From Hyphomonas chukchiensis (GTDB taxonomy: Bacteria; Pseudomonadota; Alphaproteobacteria; Caulobacterales; Hyphomonadaceae), in contig NZ_AWFG01000012.1 of assembly GCF_000682695.1 (NCBI RefSeq), forward strand, positions 1 to 64,000: a stretch of 64,000 nt of DNA. Direction: 5' to 3'. The number at the start of each line of letters is the position of its first letter. Within the stretch, counting starts at the first letter, position 1. The translations under genes and the position numbers were made by a program. The notes beneath the pieces are model-generated. The model searched no databases. It worked only from the letters and a program-made list of their open reading frames with translations, and had not been told where the DNA came from. Of this stretch, positions 7,890 to 17,245 are shown one piece after another.

Positions 7890-9482
7890 ATGATGACTTT
7901 CGGCAACACTCAGCTTCAGGAGGCCGCCGCCCGGCTGGGTGCCAGGGACTACAAGTCGGCCCATGCCATCTGCATGGATGTGCTGAGCAAGGACCCGGCC
8001 TCGGCACAGGCCTATTACCTGCTGGGCATCCTCACCGCAGACCACGCCAACCATGCCAAGGCCATCGAACTCTTCGAACGCGCCCTGCACTTCAATCCCG
8101 ATCACGCCGCTGCCCTCGCCCAGATGGCGCGCAGCCACATTGCCCGCCTCAACCGCGAAGCTGCCCTGCAGGTCGCACGCGCAGCGGCCGTGCTCAAGCC
8201 AAAGGATGCCCTCACACTGGACACGCTCGGCGTCGTCTTCAGCCGCGCCGGCCTGCATGCCGAAGCCTTGCCCTTCTATGCCGCCGCAACCAAGGCCGCT
8301 CCGGACATCGCAGACTATCACTACAATCACGGCGCGGCGCTGCAGTTTCTCGGCGACATGGACGCCGCACGCGCTGCCTTCGAACGCTGCCTCGCTATCG
8401 ACCCGCTCGAAACCCGCGCCCTCTCATCCATCGTGCAGATCACCCGCCAGACCGCTGAGCAGAACCGGATTGCCGAGCTGGAAGCGGCCTTCACCGCCAC
8501 AAAAGACGACGCCGACCATGCCCTGCGCACCGGCCACGCGCTGGCCAAGGCCCATGAGGATATCGGCAATCCGGCTGACGCACTGGCATGGCTCGCCCGC
8601 GCCAAGGTGAAGAAGCGCCAGTTGATCCGCCATGATCCGGCCTTCGACACCGCCCTCTTCGAGGCCGCGCAATCGACTATCGATGCGCTCGGTAGCAAAC
8701 CGGGATACGAAGACGCCGCTCCCATCTTCATCGTCGGCATGCCGCGCACCGGCACCACGTTGGTTGATCGTATCCTCTCCAGTCATAGCGCCATCACATC
8801 GGCCGGCGAGCTCACGGATTTCGGCCTTTGCCTCAAACGCCAGTCCGGCACCCGCTCAAACTATGTGCTTGATTCCCAAACACTGGCAGCGACCGCAAAG
8901 CTCGATCTCTCCGAGCTCGGCAAGGCTTATATGGACAGGGTGCGCGCCACGCAGAACATCGCCGGCCGTTTCATCGACAAGATGCCCCTCAATGCCTTCT
9001 ACAGCGCCGTCATTCTCGCCGCCCTGCCCAATGCGCGCGTCATATGCCTGCGACGGCACCCGGCCGACACGGTGCTCAGCAACTATCGCCAGATGTTCGC
9101 GACCAGCTTTTCCTATTACAACTATGCCTTCAGCCTTGAAGACGCGGCGCGCTACTATGTCGGCTTCGACAGGATGATGAAGACGTTTGCCGGCGCCCTG
9201 CCGGCAAGCCGCTTCAGCGAAGTCCACTACGAGCATGTCGTCGCCGATATCGAGACCGAAACCCGCCGCCTGCTGGATTTCTGCGGCCTGCCTTTTGAGG
9301 CCGCCTGCCTCGCTTTCCATGAAAACGCGGCCCCGGTCGCGACCGCAAGTTCCGCCCAGGTGCGCCAGCCGCTCTATACCGGCTCGCTCGCCCGCTGGAA
9401 GCGCTATGAAGCGGGATTGGCCGACGCACTCGACATTCTCGTTGAGGCTGGCTGCATGACCTTGGGTGAACGCAGCCTCTAA
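7890..9482 (+). CDS. TPR-repeat sulfotransferase
   Basis: The N-terminal half (about residues 10-260) is a run of tetratricopeptide repeats, with typical AYYLLGILTADHANHAKAIE and LALDP-like helices. The C-terminal half is a sulfotransferase-like domain. It has the PAPS 5'-phosphosulfate loop FIVGMPRTGTTLVDRIL at about residue 280 and the 3'-phosphate motif CLRRHPADTVLSNY near residue 388. Two adjacent ATGs start at 7890 and 7893; the first is used here. No signal peptide is seen, so the protein is probably cytoplasmic. The acceptor substrate is unknown. It is divergent from the TonB receptor gene with 173 bases between, so shared regulation is possible. Confidence 0.88.
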   Translation: MMTFGNTQLQEAAARLGARDYKSAHAICMDVLSKDPASAQAYYLLGILTADHANHAKAIELFERALHFNPDHAAALAQMARSHIARLNREAALQVARAAAVLKPKDALTLDTLGVVFSRAGLHAEALPFYAAATKAAPDIADYHYNHGAALQFLGDMDAARAAFERCLAIDPLETRALSSIVQITRQTAEQNRIAELEAAFTATKDDADHALRTGHALAKAHEDIGNPADALAWLARAKVKKRQLIRHDPAFDTALFEAAQSTIDALGSKPGYEDAAPIFIVGMPRTGTTLVDRILSSHSAITSAGELTDFGLCLKRQSGTRSNYVLDSQTLAATAKLDLSELGKAYMDRVRATQNIAGRFIDKMPLNAFYSAVILAALPNARVICLRRHPADTVLSNYRQMFATSFSYYNYAFSLEDAARYYVGFDRMMKTFAGALPASRFSEVHYEHVVADIETETRRLLDFCGLPFEAACLAFHENAAPVATASSAQVRQPLYTGSLARWKRYEAGLADALDILVEAGCMTLGERSL

Positions 9483-9557
9483 TGGGCACGCCAGCTATGG
9501 CGCTCGCGCAATATGCCGCTAGTCTTGGCCCACAAACAAAAAACCCTGGGGGAAACA

Positions 9558-10574
9558 ATGAAACATCGTCGTCTCGGCAAAAGCGGCATCTACGTCTCCG
9601 ACATCTGCATGGGAACCATGACCTTCGGATCTCAGACCGACGAGAAGGAAGCCTTCCGCATTCTCGATGAATGCTATGATGCGGGTATCAATTTCTATGA
9701 CGCCGCGGAAAACTATCCCGTCCCGCCTGATCCCAAATGGGCCGGCCGCACGGAAGAGATCGTCGGGCGCTGGATGAAGACCAAGGACCGCGACAGCCTG
9801 ATCATTGCCACCAAGGTCTCCGGCCCGTCGCATGGCTGGATCAAGTCGTCCCAGCGCGCCGGCATGACCGCCATGGACCGGCACAATATAACCCGCGCCG
9901 TGGAAGCGAGCCTTGAGCGCCTCGATACGGACTATATCGACCTCTACCAGACGCACTGGCCAGACCATGGCACAGCCTATGACGAGGCGATGGATACGCT
10001 GGACGATCTGGTGCGGGCCGGTCTTGTCCGTATTGTTGGCTGCAGCAACGAAAATGCCTGGGGCCTGATGAAAAGCCTCGCCACGTCCGAACGCCTCGGC
10101 ACGGTGCGTCACCAGACGATCCAGAACAATTTCAGCCTGAACAATCGCCGCTTCGAGGACGAGCTGGCCAATATCTGCCGCAAGGAAGGCGTCAGCCTGA
10201 TCCCTTATTCGCCCATCGCGGGCGGGGTCCTTTCCGGCAAGTATAATGGGGGCGCGACGCCCGAAGGCGCGCGTTTCTCCAGCTATATCAACAAGGGAGG
10301 ACGTCACACGCTCATGGCGCAGCGCTTCGTCAACGAAAAGTCGCTGGCCGCTACCGAACGCTACATGGCCATCGCCGAAGAGGCCGGCATGTCACCCGTC
10401 ACGCTGGCAACAGCCTGGTCGAAGCAGCATGACTTCGTCGCCTCGACCATTGTCGGCGTCAGCACCCTGGAACAGGTCGCACCCATCCTCGCCGCCGCTG
10501 ACATGGTCCTCTCCGACGATGTCATGAAGGCCTGCGATCAGGTCTCCAAAGATATCCTCTACCCGATGGGTTGA
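9558..10574 (+). CDS. Aldo/keto reductase
   Basis: This 338-residue TIM-barrel NADPH-dependent oxidoreductase belongs to the aldo/keto reductase superfamily. The opening KHRRLGKSGIYVSDICMGTM is typical of the YajO/Tas/potassium-channel beta branch. The catalytic tetrad can be placed in NFYDAAENY (Asp and Tyr), ATKVSG (Lys) and YQTHWPD (His). The start at 9558 follows GGGGGAAACA and opens with this family sequence. The substrate is unknown. It lies 75 bases downstream of the sulfotransferase gene and converges on ftsK. Confidence 0.9.
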   Translation: MKHRRLGKSGIYVSDICMGTMTFGSQTDEKEAFRILDECYDAGINFYDAAENYPVPPDPKWAGRTEEIVGRWMKTKDRDSLIIATKVSGPSHGWIKSSQRAGMTAMDRHNITRAVEASLERLDTDYIDLYQTHWPDHGTAYDEAMDTLDDLVRAGLVRIVGCSNENAWGLMKSLATSERLGTVRHQTIQNNFSLNNRRFEDELANICRKEGVSLIPYSPIAGGVLSGKYNGGATPEGARFSSYINKGGRHTLMAQRFVNEKSLAATERYMAIAEEAGMSPVTLATAWSKQHDFVASTIVGVSTLEQVAPILAAADMVLSDDVMKACDQVSKDILYPMG

Positions 10575-10579
10575 GGCAC

Positions 10580-10618
10580 AAAAAGAAACTCCCGGCCGCT
10601 TCTTGTGGCGACCGGGAG
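10580..10618 (-). terminator. Probable terminator of ftsK
   Basis: CTCCCGG at 10589-10595 pairs with CCGGGAG at 10612-10618, with further pairing inside the loop. The A-rich run at 10580-10588 gives a U-rich tail on the minus strand, just past the ftsK stop. Confidence 0.6.
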
Positions 10619-10646
10619 CTCATCTTCTTGCCCACCAAAACATGTA

Positions 10647-13106
10647 TCAGTCGCTGCTCGGCGCTCCATTGGCCAGCACTTCGCGGCGGCCTGCATGGTT
10701 AGGCGCCGAAACGATGCCCTCTTCTTCCAACCGGTCGATCAGGCCCGCCGCCTTGTTATAACCAACCTTGAGCCTCCGCTGCAGGTAGGAGGTCGAGGCG
10801 CGCTTGTCGCGTACGACAATGGCGATCGATTGCGCGAACAGGTCTTCGTCATCATCACCGGTGGACGTGCCAAGCATGGCGTCCATCACGGCCGACCCCG
10901 TTGAGCCATCTTCCGGCGCCTCAAGAATGTCCATCACATAGTCAGGCTCGCCCTGTTCTTTCAGCCAGTCGACCACGGCGCCCACTTCCTCATCCGAAAC
11001 GAACGGGCCATGAAGGCGTTGCGATTTCTTGCCCGGCGCCTGGTACAGAAGGTCGCCCATTCCAAGCAATTGCTCCGCGCCCTGCTCGTTGAGGATAGTG
11101 CGCGAGTCGATCTTCGTCGTCACCATGTAGGAAATCCGTGTCGGGAAGTTCGCCTTGATCGTACCGGTAATAACGTCCACGGACGGACGCTGCGTGGCGG
11201 TGATAAGGTGGATGCCTGCGGCCCGCGCCATCTGCGCCAGGCGCTGTACACAGCCTTCGATCTCCTTGCCGGCCACCATCATAAGGTCGGCCATCTCGTC
11301 GATCACGACGACAATGTTCGGAATATGGTCAACCGGCAGAACTTCCGTCTCGTGGATCGGCTTGCCGCGATCATCATAGCCGGTCTGGACCTTGCGGACC
11401 ATTTCCTCGCCCGAGGCACGGTATTTCGCTGCCTTGTCGTTGAAGCCGCCAAGGTTCCGCACCCCGGCTTTCGACATCAACTCGTAACGGCCTTCCATCT
11501 CGCGCACGGTCCATTGCAGCGCGTTCACGGCCTTCTTGGGGTCCGTCACAACCGGCGCCAGCAGGTGCGGAATGCCCTCATAAATCGAAAGCTCGAGCAT
11601 CTTCGGGTCGATCATGATGAACCGGCACTGCTCCGGCGTATGGCGGTAGAGCAGCGACAGGATCATCGCGTTGACGCCCACCGACTTGCCCGAGCCTGTC
11701 GTACCGGCGATCAGCAGGTGAGGCATCTTCGCGAGGTCAACAACCGTCGGCACGCCGCCAATATCCTCACCCAGCGCCATGGGCAGGCTGGCGCGGGTCG
11801 CGGTGTAGGGATCGGCCTGCAGCAACGTGCGCAAATAGACCGTGTCGCGATCATCATTCGGCAGTTCGATACCAATCGCATTCTTGCCCGGCACAACGGC
11901 CACACGCGCAGACACGGCGCTCATCGAGCGGGCAATGTCATCGGCCAGCGAAATCACGCGGGAGGATTTCACGCCCGGTGCAGGCTCCATTTCGAACAGG
12001 GTGATCACGGGGCCCGGACGCACTTCCTTGATGCGGCCGCGGACGCCGAATTCCTTCAGCACTTCGGACAGGCGCGCCGCCTTGGCGATCAGCGCTTCCT
12101 CGTCCACCGTGTCGCCGCGCTCTTCGGGCATTTGCAGCAGGTCGATCGATGGCAGGCGCGTTGCCCTGGTCCGACGCGAGGTCTTGGTCACTTTCGGTTT
12201 TGCAGAAGGCTTTGGCGCAGTCATGCGCGGGGCGCGGATCGGCACGTCCTCGACCTCTTCCAGATCATCCTCGTCGAAATCGTCTTCCTCGATATCCTCG
12301 TCGTAGATCTCCTCGAGATCTTCCTCGTCCTCGTCATAATCGGCAGGCGTCTTCTTCGGCGTGCGCAGGAAGCGGCGCGCCTCGCCGGAAAGCTCGTCAT
12401 CCCCCTTCACGACGCGGGCGCGGTCATTGATGTCCGCTGGTCGGCGCTTTGGCTTCAGGAAACGGCCGAGCGACGCGATGAGGCCCACCGCGCCCTGTGC
12501 CCGCCGCGCAGCGCGCAGGCCGGACGAGGTCGCAGCCTCCTGCAGGAGGTGGGCATCCCTGCGGCGGAAACCGAGGGCCGACAGAGCGGCCCAGATCGCC
12601 ACGGCGCCCAGGACAAGCCCGGCCCATGTGCCCGGCGATGGCAGTAGCAGTGCCTTGAACGGCATTTGCGCATAGTAGAAGAGTGCATCGCCCACGACGC
12701 CGCCAAGTCCCGCGCTCAGCGGCCAGGATTCCGGAACGGGCCAGCCGGCGAAACAGGCAGCCGACAGCGGCACAAAGGCTGCGCCCAGCAGCCAGCGCCG
12801 CACGCTCGGCGCGCCGATCAGCACCGCTCGCATGGCCCCGCCAATCATCAGCGCCAGACCCGCCGTCCAGCTTGACCAGCCAAAGCCCTGCCGCGCGAGG
12901 TCGGAAAAGATCGCACCCGGTCCGCCGAACAGGTTCTGTACGGCCGCATCCGTGGCCGCATTCCAGCTCGGATCGCTCGGCACATAAGAGCCCACGCTGC
13001 CGCATACGAACACGCCCGCACCGAAGGCCGCGGCGCCTGTCAGGATCCGCCACACTGGATCGCTCAGGCTCGGGGCATCGTCGTCTGTATAGGCGTAGTC
13101 AGTCAT
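10647..13106 (-). CDS. ftsK: DNA translocase FtsK
   Basis: FtsK is the septal DNA pump that clears chromosome ends and activates XerCD at dif. The 819-residue protein has about four membrane segments in its first 165 residues. A linker containing a very acidic block of Asp and Glu follows (roughly residues 250-290), then the RecA-like motor. The Walker A motif AGTTGSGKS is near residue 467 and Walker B VVVIDEMADLMM near residue 600. A C-terminal winged-helix gamma domain covers the last 65 residues (YLQRRLKVGYNKAAGLIDRLEEEG). The start at 13106 gives MTDYAYTDDD; the upstream frame opening is rich in Arg and Lys and unlikely. lolA and xthA, often its neighbours in alphaproteobacteria, lie 6-8 kb further on. 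Confidence 0.96.
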   Translation of the reverse strand: MTDYAYTDDDAPSLSDPVWRILTGAAAFGAGVFVCGSVGSYVPSDPSWNAATDAAVQNLFGGPGAIFSDLARQGFGWSSWTAGLALMIGGAMRAVLIGAPSVRRWLLGAAFVPLSAACFAGWPVPESWPLSAGLGGVVGDALFYYAQMPFKALLLPSPGTWAGLVLGAVAIWAALSALGFRRRDAHLLQEAATSSGLRAARRAQGAVGLIASLGRFLKPKRRPADINDRARVVKGDDELSGEARRFLRTPKKTPADYDEDEEDLEEIYDEDIEEDDFDEDDLEEVEDVPIRAPRMTAPKPSAKPKVTKTSRRTRATRLPSIDLLQMPEERGDTVDEEALIAKAARLSEVLKEFGVRGRIKEVRPGPVITLFEMEPAPGVKSSRVISLADDIARSMSAVSARVAVVPGKNAIGIELPNDDRDTVYLRTLLQADPYTATRASLPMALGEDIGGVPTVVDLAKMPHLLIAGTTGSGKSVGVNAMILSLLYRHTPEQCRFIMIDPKMLELSIYEGIPHLLAPVVTDPKKAVNALQWTVREMEGRYELMSKAGVRNLGGFNDKAAKYRASGEEMVRKVQTGYDDRGKPIHETEVLPVDHIPNIVVVIDEMADLMMVAGKEIEGCVQRLAQMARAAGIHLITATQRPSVDVITGTIKANFPTRISYMVTTKIDSRTILNEQGAEQLLGMGDLLYQAPGKKSQRLHGPFVSDEEVGAVVDWLKEQGEPDYVMDILEAPEDGSTGSAVMDAMLGTSTGDDDEDLFAQSIAIVVRDKRASTSYLQRRLKVGYNKAAGLIDRLEEEGIVSAPNHAGRREVLANGAPSSD

Positions 13107-13376
13107 GTGTGGGGGCAACTCCGCGTTTCGAGAAGGAAGCCCCCACATTGCCGGGTCAGCCTTAACACCGCGCAAACATGGTTCATTTGAATTCTGTCGC
13201 TTGGTTAACGATTTGCGCGCCGTTTTAGCCTTCCGTTTACGCTTTGCGCGCGGGCCTGCCGGAGGCATAAATCACCCCAAAACGGTCCTCTAACACGAAT
13301 TTAATGCACGTGATCGGGGAACATGCGGCCCTTGCGGCCCGTTGGTTGCGCATAGGAAACGATCAAGGAGACGACC

Positions 13377-14270
13377 ATGAAACGCTTACTCATCATCCCC
13401 GCCACAGTTGCCCTGTTAACAGGTCTCACAGCCACCGCGCAGGAGTCTAACGAAAACGCTGACGCCGTTAAGACTTCCGCAGCCGTGATGACTGAGTCCA
13501 ATGACCAGGCTTCGCTTGACGGCATGACCATTGAACAACTCAACGCCATGCAGCTCGAGCGCCTGAAGACCGCCGCGACAGACAGTGCGGATAGCGAGAC
13601 CACATTCCAGGTCGCGACATCTTCCACTACCTCGGCTAACACTGATACAGCGCCGATGGACATGAATGCCACCACCGAGACTGAAACGGACATGGCCGCC
13701 AACATGTCGACCGAGACCGTGACGCCCTATGCCGACACAGAGACGACTGAAATGGGCGGACCGGATTACAAGACTGAAGCTGATGCCTCGGCACATGCCG
13801 ACATGCCTGGCACGCTGGCAGACGTTGCGATGGACGACGCCCGCTTCACGACGCTTGTCTCGCTGGTCAAACTGGCCGGTCTCGACGAGACCCTCAAGAA
13901 TGACGGTCCCTACACGCTTTTCGCGCCAACGAATGACGCGTTTGACAAACTGGACCCTTCCGTCGTCGCTCATCTGACGTCTGAAGAAGGCAAGCCTGAA
14001 CTTGTCGCCCTCCTGAAAGGCCACGTGATCGACGGCGAATATGACGCTGCAGACATCTCGCAAGGCGAAACCAACCTGACCACGCTAGCCAGCACCACGA
14101 TGGACATCGAACGTTCAGGCGACATGGTAATGGCTGATGATGTTGACGTTGTTGCGACCGACATCAAGGCCTCGAACGGTGTGATACACGCCATCGACAC
14201 GGTCATCATGGAACCAGCCGATGCCGATGAAACATCCACTGACGAGATGAACACCAGTACGGAGATGTAA
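13377..14270 (+). CDS. Secreted FAS1 (fasciclin) domain protein
   Basis: A signal peptide (cleavage near residue 21, after TATA) is followed by a roughly 120-residue low-complexity region very rich in Thr, Met, Glu, Asp and Ala. One FAS1 domain follows (about residues 143-280). The FAS1 signatures are LVSLVKLAGLDETLKNDGPYTLFAPTNDAFDKL and the final SNGVIHAIDTVIM. The tail is again acidic and Met/Thr-rich. FAS1 domains mediate adhesion in exported proteins; here it is predicted periplasmic or extracellular. AGGAGAC lies just before the ATG. It ends at a strong bidirectional terminator. Confidence 0.88.
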   Translation: MKRLLIIPATVALLTGLTATAQESNENADAVKTSAAVMTESNDQASLDGMTIEQLNAMQLERLKTAATDSADSETTFQVATSSTTSANTDTAPMDMNATTETETDMAANMSTETVTPYADTETTEMGGPDYKTEADASAHADMPGTLADVAMDDARFTTLVSLVKLAGLDETLKNDGPYTLFAPTNDAFDKLDPSVVAHLTSEEGKPELVALLKGHVIDGEYDAADISQGETNLTTLASTTMDIERSGDMVMADDVDVVATDIKASNGVIHAIDTVIMEPADADETSTDEMNTSTEM

Positions 14271-14308
14271 GGGCAATAAGCCAAGTCCATAGACTGAAGC
14301 TGAAACGC

Positions 14309-14339
14309 AAACATCCCGCAGCACGCTGCGGGATGTTTT
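14309..14339. terminator. Bidirectional intrinsic terminator
   Basis: Bases 14309-14322 (AAACATCCCGCAGC) and 14325-14338 form a perfect 14-bp inverted repeat. A-residues lie on the left and T-residues on the right. It ends the FAS1 gene on the plus strand and can back up termination of the ammonium transporter gene on the minus strand. Confidence 0.9.
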
Positions 14340-14352
14340 CATTGCGGCAAGG

Positions 14353-14384
14353 AAAAACCCCGGCGAACACTCGGTTCGCCGGGG
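14353..14384 (-). terminator. Intrinsic terminator of the ammonium transporter gene
   Basis: CCCCGGCGAAC (14358-14368) pairs with GTTCGCCGGGG (14374-14384) across a 5-base loop. AAAAA at 14353-14357 gives a U-run on the minus strand, 24 bases past the transporter stop. Confidence 0.88.
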
Positions 14385-14407
14385 TCGATATTCTCTGGAA
14401 GGCCCCC

Positions 14408-15793
14408 TCAGCCCCGAGAGAATTCCGGATAGGCTTCGAGACCGATCTCCGCCTTGTCGAGACCCATTTCCTCGGCCTCGAGGCTGCAGCGGACACCCAT
14501 GGTGAACTTCAGAACCAGCCAGACGACGGTCGAAGCGGCCACCACGAACACGGCTGTCAGTCCGACACCGACGGCCTGGCCGACAAAGCTCGGGTCACCG
14601 GCTTCGTTCGGCATGATCGCGCCGCCATGTGTCGCGGCAACAATGATCGTGCCCCAGATGCCGCACACGAGGTGGACAGGGATGGCGCCGACAACGTCAT
14701 CGATCTTGAACTTGTCGAGCAGCGGAACTGTCAGCACGGCGAGCACACCGCCCACGCCACCAATCAGAACAGCCTGGCCCATTGTTGGGGTCAGCGGCTC
14801 AGCGGTGATCGACACGAGGCCGGCAAGGGCGCCGTTGAACACCATGGTTGCATCGACCTTGCCCTTATAAAGGACAGCTGTTGTGACCATCGCGAACAGC
14901 GTGCCACCGACAGCGGCCATGTTCGTGTTGGCGAAGATCTGAGCGACCGAGTTGATGTCGGCCACGGTGCCGGCAGCAAGCTGCGAGGCGCCGTTGAAGC
15001 CGAACCAGCCGAACCACAGGATGAATGTACCCAGCGCGGCGAGCGGAATGTTCGAACCCGGCATCGGGTGGACGACATTGCCGATATATTTGCCGGTACG
15101 CGGACCGATGATGATGGCGCCGACAAGGGCTGCCCAGCCACCCACCGAGTGAACGAGCGTCGAACCGGCGAAGTCGGAGAAGGCCCACGCGCTATCAAGA
15201 TAACCGCCGCCCCATTCCCAGGACACGACGATCGGATAGATCACGGCGGTCAGGACAGCCGTGAAGATCAGGAAAGGCCAGATCTTGACGCGCTCGGCCA
15301 CGGTGCCCGAAACGATCGAGGCCGCCGTTGCAACGAACACCATCTGGAAGAACCAGTCGGAAGCCGGCGCATAACCTGCTTCGCTCATCACGCTGAGGTC
15401 GCCGCCGGACCATGGGCCGGGCGTCACGCCGAGAAGACCGTTGAGAATGGTCGTGCCCGGATAGGCCATGTTGTAGCCGACAACCCAGAACATCAGGCCC
15501 GCAACAGCATAAAGGAGGACGTTTTTCGTGGACTGCATCGCAGCGTTCTTCGACCGCACGAGACCCGCCTCGAGCATGCAGAAGCCGGCCGCCATGAACA
15601 TGACAATGATGCCGCCGATGAGAAACAGGTAACTGTTGTCGACATAGGCGCTTGCGCTGCTGTTGACGGTTTCCTCAAGCGCCGCAAGCCGTGTTGCGAC
15701 ATCGTCCTCCTGGGCGTAGGCGAGGACCCCCGCCGTAAGCGCGACCGGCAGCAATGCCGCACCGCGTATCCATCTTCCAATCGACTGACCCAT
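14408..15793 (-). CDS. amtB: Ammonium transporter (Amt/MEP/Rh family)
   Basis: The 461-residue protein has a signal peptide, a short polar segment and then the 11-helix Amt core. Diagnostic motifs are AGFCMLEAGLVRSKNA in the first helices, the first pore histidine in STLVHSVGGW and the second in IPVHLVCGIWGT. Amt proteins conduct ammonium across the inner membrane and are normally gated by the PII protein GlnK. No glnK gene is adjacent, so PII must be encoded elsewhere. Nitrogen control is expected. A weak GG-N10-GC sigma-54-like element lies on the minus strand at 15933-15948, but I do not rely on it. Confidence 0.94.
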   Translation of the reverse strand: MGQSIGRWIRGAALLPVALTAGVLAYAQEDDVATRLAALEETVNSSASAYVDNSYLFLIGGIIVMFMAAGFCMLEAGLVRSKNAAMQSTKNVLLYAVAGLMFWVVGYNMAYPGTTILNGLLGVTPGPWSGGDLSVMSEAGYAPASDWFFQMVFVATAASIVSGTVAERVKIWPFLIFTAVLTAVIYPIVVSWEWGGGYLDSAWAFSDFAGSTLVHSVGGWAALVGAIIIGPRTGKYIGNVVHPMPGSNIPLAALGTFILWFGWFGFNGASQLAAGTVADINSVAQIFANTNMAAVGGTLFAMVTTAVLYKGKVDATMVFNGALAGLVSITAEPLTPTMGQAVLIGGVGGVLAVLTVPLLDKFKIDDVVGAIPVHLVCGIWGTIIVAATHGGAIMPNEAGDPSFVGQAVGVGLTAVFVVAASTVVWLVLKFTMGVRCSLEAEEMGLDKAEIGLEAYPEFSRG

Positions 15794-16006
15794 CAGGCCC
15801 CTCCTTCGTCAATGACACTGGAGCTCGGGACCCCCCGCGCTCTCCCAAATGTGATATGATTGAGGCGCTCACGGAAAGTCGCTTGCCGCGCAGGGGTCAG
15901 GCCGGATTCTGAGCTTGGGTGGTCAATCACTGTGCAGTGTTGCGGCCAATCGCCCAAAACTAGGTCATCGCTGGACGGCTTGGTTACTCCACCCTAACTA
16001 GGGAGC

Positions 16007-17245
16007 ATGACTGAAATCCCTGACTCCCCCTCCCTGAAGGTTGAATTGGCCATTATCGGTGCCGGCCCGGTCGGAACATCGCTGGCCATTCTCGCTGCAC
16101 GCGCCGGATTCGCGACACTGCTGGTGGATGCCCGCGACCCGGACGCGACGCCACCTCAGGACACACGGAATTTTGCCATTGTGCGCGGTAGCTGGCGCCT
16201 GCTCGGCGCGGCGGGCGTCCATCAGGCCCTCGCCGGACAGACCGAACCCCTGCTGGGACTGGAAGCGACAGATGGCGGGCGTCACTGGTTCGGCGCGCCC
16301 TCTGTCCTGTTTGATACAGTGGACCTTCCAGAGGATGCGCAGGGCGAACCGCTCGGCCAGATGGTACCGGCCGGCGCCCTTCAGGCCGCTCTCGATACGG
16401 TTGCGGCGGATGAGCCAAATCTCACCTGGTGGCGCAACACACGCTTTGCCGGTCTCACGACCGGCCCCGCCAGTGCGCACATCACCATGGAAGACGGACG
16501 CACCGTCGCGGCTGGCCTCGTTGCGGCCTGCGACGGGGTCAATTCCGGCGTCCGGAAGGCCCTCGGTATCACCACCGAAGGCCGCGCCTACGGCAAGTCG
16601 GTTTTTGCGGCAGATGTTAAGCTTTCCCGCCCGCATGAGGGCCTCGCCCGGCAATTGTTCACGCCCGAAGGCCCCTTCGCCACCCTGCCTCTGCCCGGAA
16701 ATCGTGCAAACCTCGCCTGGTACATGAAGACCGGCGCCGCCGAAGCCATGGCGAAACAGCCGGTCGAAGCCATTGAAGCCGAACTCAACGCAAGGTTCTC
16801 AGACTTTGCCGGGAAGATGACCCTCGACGGTCCGCACCTCGCCTATCCGCTCCATCTCCAATTGGCGACAAGGCTCGTCGCCCAGCGCGGCGCCCTGCTG
16901 GGTGATGCTGCCCACCGGATCAACCCGCTGGCCGGTCAGGGCCTCAATCTTGGTTTCAAGGATGTCGGCGCCCTTATAGATGTGATGACGGAATCGCGCT
17001 CGGTCGGGCTTGATCCCGGCTCCGACACCTCGCTGCAGCGCTACCAGCAATGGCGCCGGTTTGATGCAGCCGCTGCCGCCATGTTCATGGATGTCGTCGA
17101 CCGCGCCTTCTCGAACGACAATGCGCTCCTGAAACCGCTGCGCGGCCTCGCGCTTACGGCAGCAAATCGTCTTGGCCCCATCCGCCGCGCCATGGCCCGT
17201 CAGGCCAGCGCCGACCAGCCGGCCCTGCCCAGCCTGATGCGCTAG
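16007..17245 (+). CDS. UbiH/UbiF/Coq6-family FAD-dependent hydroxylase
   Basis: The protein has 412 residues. The N-terminal FAD fingerprint IIGAGPVGTSLAI is at residues 16-28, the DG motif (CDGVNSGVRKA) is mid-protein, and the second FAD motif GDAAHRINPLAGQGLN is near residue 299. This is the aromatic-ring hydroxylase family of ubiquinone biosynthesis (UbiH, UbiF, UbiI, UbiL); which ring position is hydroxylated cannot be decided from sequence. GGGAG lies 2 bases before the start codon. The gene converges on the DUF971 gene and they share the tetranucleotide CTAG, which holds both stop codons. Confidence 0.9.
   Translation: MTEIPDSPSLKVELAIIGAGPVGTSLAILAARAGFATLLVDARDPDATPPQDTRNFAIVRGSWRLLGAAGVHQALAGQTEPLLGLEATDGGRHWFGAPSVLFDTVDLPEDAQGEPLGQMVPAGALQAALDTVAADEPNLTWWRNTRFAGLTTGPASAHITMEDGRTVAAGLVAACDGVNSGVRKALGITTEGRAYGKSVFAADVKLSRPHEGLARQLFTPEGPFATLPLPGNRANLAWYMKTGAAEAMAKQPVEAIEAELNARFSDFAGKMTLDGPHLAYPLHLQLATRLVAQRGALLGDAAHRINPLAGQGLNLGFKDVGALIDVMTESRSVGLDPGSDTSLQRYQQWRRFDAAAAAMFMDVVDRAFSNDNALLKPLRGLALTAANRLGPIRRAMARQASADQPALPSLMR

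Noticed and set aside
11010-12647. Plus-strand open frame of 545 codons opposite ftsK
   Set aside because: Antisense to the FtsK motor domain, with Arg/His-rich nonsense composition and no ribosome-binding site.
14333-15859. Long plus-strand open frame of about 500 codons opposite the ammonium transporter gene
   Set aside because: It is the GC-rich antisense shadow of the transporter: low-complexity His/Arg/Asp composition, no family motif, and the opposite strand carries a clear Amt protein.
15933-15948. GG-N10-GC sigma-54-like element upstream of the ammonium transporter gene
   Set aside because: Only the GG and GC pairs and a few flanking bases fit, no NtrC sites were seen, and it is about 140 bases from the start codon.
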